This document shows, in pieces, positions 13,772-15,666 of a stretch of 15,666 nucleotides of DNA; position 1 is the stretch's first letter; each line of letters opens with the position of its first letter. The notes under the pieces are model-generated. The model searched no databases and was not told the origin of the DNA. It saw only the letters and a program-made list of their open reading frames with translations. Made by a program: the position numbers and the translations under genes. The stretch lies in assembly GCA_905201915.1 (NCBI GenBank), contig CAJKQE010000046.1:1-15666 (forward strand), in the 5' to 3' direction. Source of the stretch: an uncultured Lachnospiraceae bacterium (lineage in GTDB: Bacteria > Bacillota > Clostridia > Lachnospirales > Lachnospiraceae).

Positions 13772-15160
13772 ATGGCACAATTATGGGGAGGACGTTTCAC
13801 CAAGGAAACCGATCAGTTGGTTTATAATTTTAATGCTTCCTTAAGCTTTGATAAAAAGCTTTATAAGCAGGATATTCAGGGAAGCATGGCGCATGTTAAA
13901 ATGCTTGCAAAGCAAGGGATTTTAACAGAGCAGGAAAAGGATGAAATCCTCAAGGGACTTACAGGAATTCTTCAGGACATTGAAAATAAAAAGCTGGAAT
14001 TTTCTCCGGAGTACGAAGATATTCATAGTTTTGTAGAGGCAAATCTTATTCAAAGAACAGGAGATGTTGGAAAGAAGCTTCATACAGGAAGAAGCCGTAA
14101 TGATCAGGTTGCATTAGACATGAAGCTTTACGTCAGAGATGAAATTCAGGAAACAGATATGCTTTTAAAAGAGCTTCTTGAAACTCTTTTAAAATTAATG
14201 GAAGACAATTTACATACGTATATGCCGGGATTTACACACTTACAGAAGGCACAGCCTATTACGGCAGCACATCATTTTGGCGCATATTTTGAAATGTTTA
14301 AGAGAGACAGGAGCCGTCTGGCAGATACAAAAAAGAGATTAAATTATTGTCCGTTAGGCAGCGGAGCTTTGGCAGGAACAACTTATCCTTTGGATAGAGA
14401 GTATACAGCCGAATTATTAGGATTTGACGGACCGACTTTAAATAGTATGGACTCTGTGGCAGATAGGGACTACTTAATTGAATATTTGTCAGATTTGTCT
14501 GTAATTATGATGCATTTAAGCCGTTTCTGCGAAGAAATTATTTTGTGGAATTCTAATGAATATCAGTTTATTGAAATTGACGACGGATATAGTACAGGCA
14601 GCAGTATTATGCCTCAGAAAAAAAATCCGGATATTGCAGAGCTGGTAAGAGGAAAGACAGGACGTGTTTATGGTGCACTGATGTCTCTTCTTACTACCAT
14701 GAAAGGAATTCCTCTGGCATATAATAAGGATATGCAGGAGGATAAAGAACTTGCATTTGATGCAATGGATACAGTAAAAGGATGTATTGCCTTGTTTAAT
14801 GGTATGCTGGAAACTATGGAACTGAAAAAAGAGAATATGGAAAAGAGTGCGAAAAATGGATTTACCAATGCTACAGATGCAGCAGATTATCTTGTGAAAA
14901 AGGGAGTTCCTTTTAGAGATGCTCATAGTATCGTAGGTGAATTGGTATTATTCTGCGTGAAAAATCAGATTTCTCTTGATGAAATGCCGTTGGAAGAGTA
15001 TCAGAAAATCAGTCCGGTCTTCGAACAGGATATTTACGAAGCAATCAGTATGAAGACTTGTGTGGAAACCAGAAATACCATTGGAGCTCCGGGATTTGAA
15101 GCAATGACAAAGGTCTTGGAAATACAGAAAAAGTATCTGGAAGATAGTGAAAAACATTGA
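13772..15160 (+). CDS. argH: argininosuccinate lyase
   Basis: This cytoplasmic enzyme splits argininosuccinate into arginine and fumarate, the last step of arginine synthesis. The 462 residues are full length for the fumarase/aspartase superfamily. It opens with LWGGRFTKETD, typical of ArgH. Motifs in order are the substrate-binding HTGRSRNDQV (104-113), the catalytic-region THLQKAQP (155-162, H156) and the superfamily signature GSSIMPQKKNPD (276-287), whose flexible loop carries the catalytic Ser. The Shine-Dalgarno (GAAGTGAG) is weaker than in neighbouring genes. No argG or other arginine gene is adjacent, so it stands alone between queH and asd. Confidence 0.97.
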   Translation: MAQLWGGRFTKETDQLVYNFNASLSFDKKLYKQDIQGSMAHVKMLAKQGILTEQEKDEILKGLTGILQDIENKKLEFSPEYEDIHSFVEANLIQRTGDVGKKLHTGRSRNDQVALDMKLYVRDEIQETDMLLKELLETLLKLMEDNLHTYMPGFTHLQKAQPITAAHHFGAYFEMFKRDRSRLADTKKRLNYCPLGSGALAGTTYPLDREYTAELLGFDGPTLNSMDSVADRDYLIEYLSDLSVIMMHLSRFCEEIILWNSNEYQFIEIDDGYSTGSSIMPQKKNPDIAELVRGKTGRVYGALMSLLTTMKGIPLAYNKDMQEDKELAFDAMDTVKGCIALFNGMLETMELKKENMEKSAKNGFTNATDAADYLVKKGVPFRDAHSIVGELVLFCVKNQISLDEMPLEEYQKISPVFEQDIYEAISMKTCVETRNTIGAPGFEAMTKVLEIQKKYLEDSEKH

Positions 15161-15184
15161 CATTTTAACAGGATTTGCTATATT
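15157..15184 (+). promoter_or_regulatory. promoter of asd, overlapping the argH stop codon
   Basis: A perfect TTGACA (15157-15162) includes the TGA stop of argH, and TATATT (15179-15184) follows after 16 bases. Transcription would start near 15191, about 23 bases before the asd ATG, so asd can be expressed independently of argH. Confidence 0.65.
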
Positions 15185-15213
15185 AAATAAAACAAAACGG
15201 AGGAGATAAGCAG

Positions 15214-15666
15214 ATGAGTGAAAAATTAAGAGTCGGAATTTTAGGTGCAACAGGAATGGTAGGACAGAGATTTATTTCTTTGTTGGAAAACCACCCATGG
15301 TTTGAGGTAGTGACTGTTGCAGCAAGTGCAAGAAGTGCAGGAAAAACTTATGAGGAAGCAGTAGGAGCTCGTTGGAAAATGACAACTCCTATGCCGGAAG
15401 CAGTGAAGAAACTGGTAGTTATGAATGTTTCTGATGTAGAAAAAGTTGCTTCCACTGTAGATTTCGTATTTTCTGCAGTAGATATGTCAAAAGAAGAAAT
15501 TAAAGCAATCGAAGAAGAATATGCAAAGACAGAAACTCCTGTAGTTTCTAACAACAGTGCCCATAGATGGACACCGGATGTGCCTATGGTTGTTCCGGAA
15601 ATTAATCCACAGCATTTTGATGTGATTGAATTCCAGAAAAAACGTCTGGGAACAACAAGAGGATTT
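15214..15666 (+). CDS. asd: aspartate-semialdehyde dehydrogenase, 3' end outside window
   Basis: This enzyme reduces aspartyl phosphate to aspartate semialdehyde with NADPH, the branch point to lysine, diaminopimelate, threonine and methionine. The first 151 residues are present and the frame is open at the right edge. The dinucleotide-binding VGILGATGMVGQRF (7-20) is clear. The phrases AVGARWKM, DFVFSAVDM, VVSNNSAHRW and MVVPEINPQH place it in the archaeal/fungal-type branch of Asd rather than the E. coli type. The catalytic Cys of this family should lie just past the window. The ATG has GGAGGAG 8 bases upstream, and its own promoter overlaps the end of argH. Confidence 0.94.
   Translation, partial: MSEKLRVGILGATGMVGQRFISLLENHPWFEVVTVAASARSAGKTYEEAVGARWKMTTPMPEAVKKLVVMNVSDVEKVASTVDFVFSAVDMSKEEIKAIEEEYAKTETPVVSNNSAHRWTPDVPMVVPEINPQHFDVIEFQKKRLGTTRGF

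Noticed and set aside
14516..14926. 136-codon minus-strand ORF inside argH
   Set aside because: It is antisense to a highly conserved enzyme, rich in Phe, Ile, His and Cys as expected for a reversed coding strand, with no supported start.
1..15666. Prophage, transposase, CRISPR, toxin-antitoxin or defence genes
   Set aside because: None of the supported frames shows such families, and no regularly spaced repeats were seen on either strand.

Overview
The window is low-GC, densely packed DNA with strong Shine-Dalgarno sequences and sigma-A style promoters. Its gene content is that of an anaerobic Firmicute, most likely a gut Lachnospiraceae or close clostridial relative. The main signs are a minimal SufC/SufB-type Fe-S assembly pair of the FDEPEAGID class, a D-lactate dehydrogenase behind a Rex-like site, a QueH-type queuosine enzyme, DUF3784 and DUF3887 proteins, and a PadR regulator paired with a HAAS-like membrane protein. 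The species cannot be fixed from sequence alone. No rRNA, tRNA, CRISPR array, phage gene or intact insertion sequence was seen, and no stretch longer than about 180 bases lacks a gene.

Layout. 1-2890 (+) is a sensory operon: a LytTR response regulator cut by the left edge, its membrane GHKL histidine kinase, a DUF3887-like lipoprotein and a DUF3784-like membrane protein. 2911-3015 holds an unrecognised, strongly base-paired element. 3025-3672 (-) is a Sel1-repeat protein. 3863-5526 (+) is the two-gene Fe-S cluster assembly operon, divergent from Sel1. A long hairpin (5554-5627) separates it from a MATE efflux pump and a FruK-type sugar kinase (5650-7941, +). 8061-8990 (+) encodes an unusual P-loop protein with an alanyl-tRNA-synthetase-like second additional domain at its C-terminus, closed by a clean bidirectional terminator.

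9067-10639 (-) is an ABC importer pair of the NitT/TauT type (permease and ATPase) with no binding protein in view. It diverges from a PadR regulator and a HAAS-like membrane protein (10804-11880, +), whose promoter carries two palindromic operator-like sites. 12056-13701 (+) is D-lactate dehydrogenase followed by QueH, behind a strong promoter and a Rex-like operator. 13772-15160 is argininosuccinate lyase, and 15214 to the right edge is the start of aspartate-semialdehyde dehydrogenase.

How the parts work together. Most of the window is housekeeping: Fe-S assembly, redox-controlled fermentation, tRNA modification, and arginine and aspartate-family amino acid synthesis. Small signalling and export modules are mixed in. 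The least ordinary items are the P-loop/tRNA-SAD protein, the 105-nt structured element, the attenuator-like hairpin before the MATE gene, and the tandem PadR operators.
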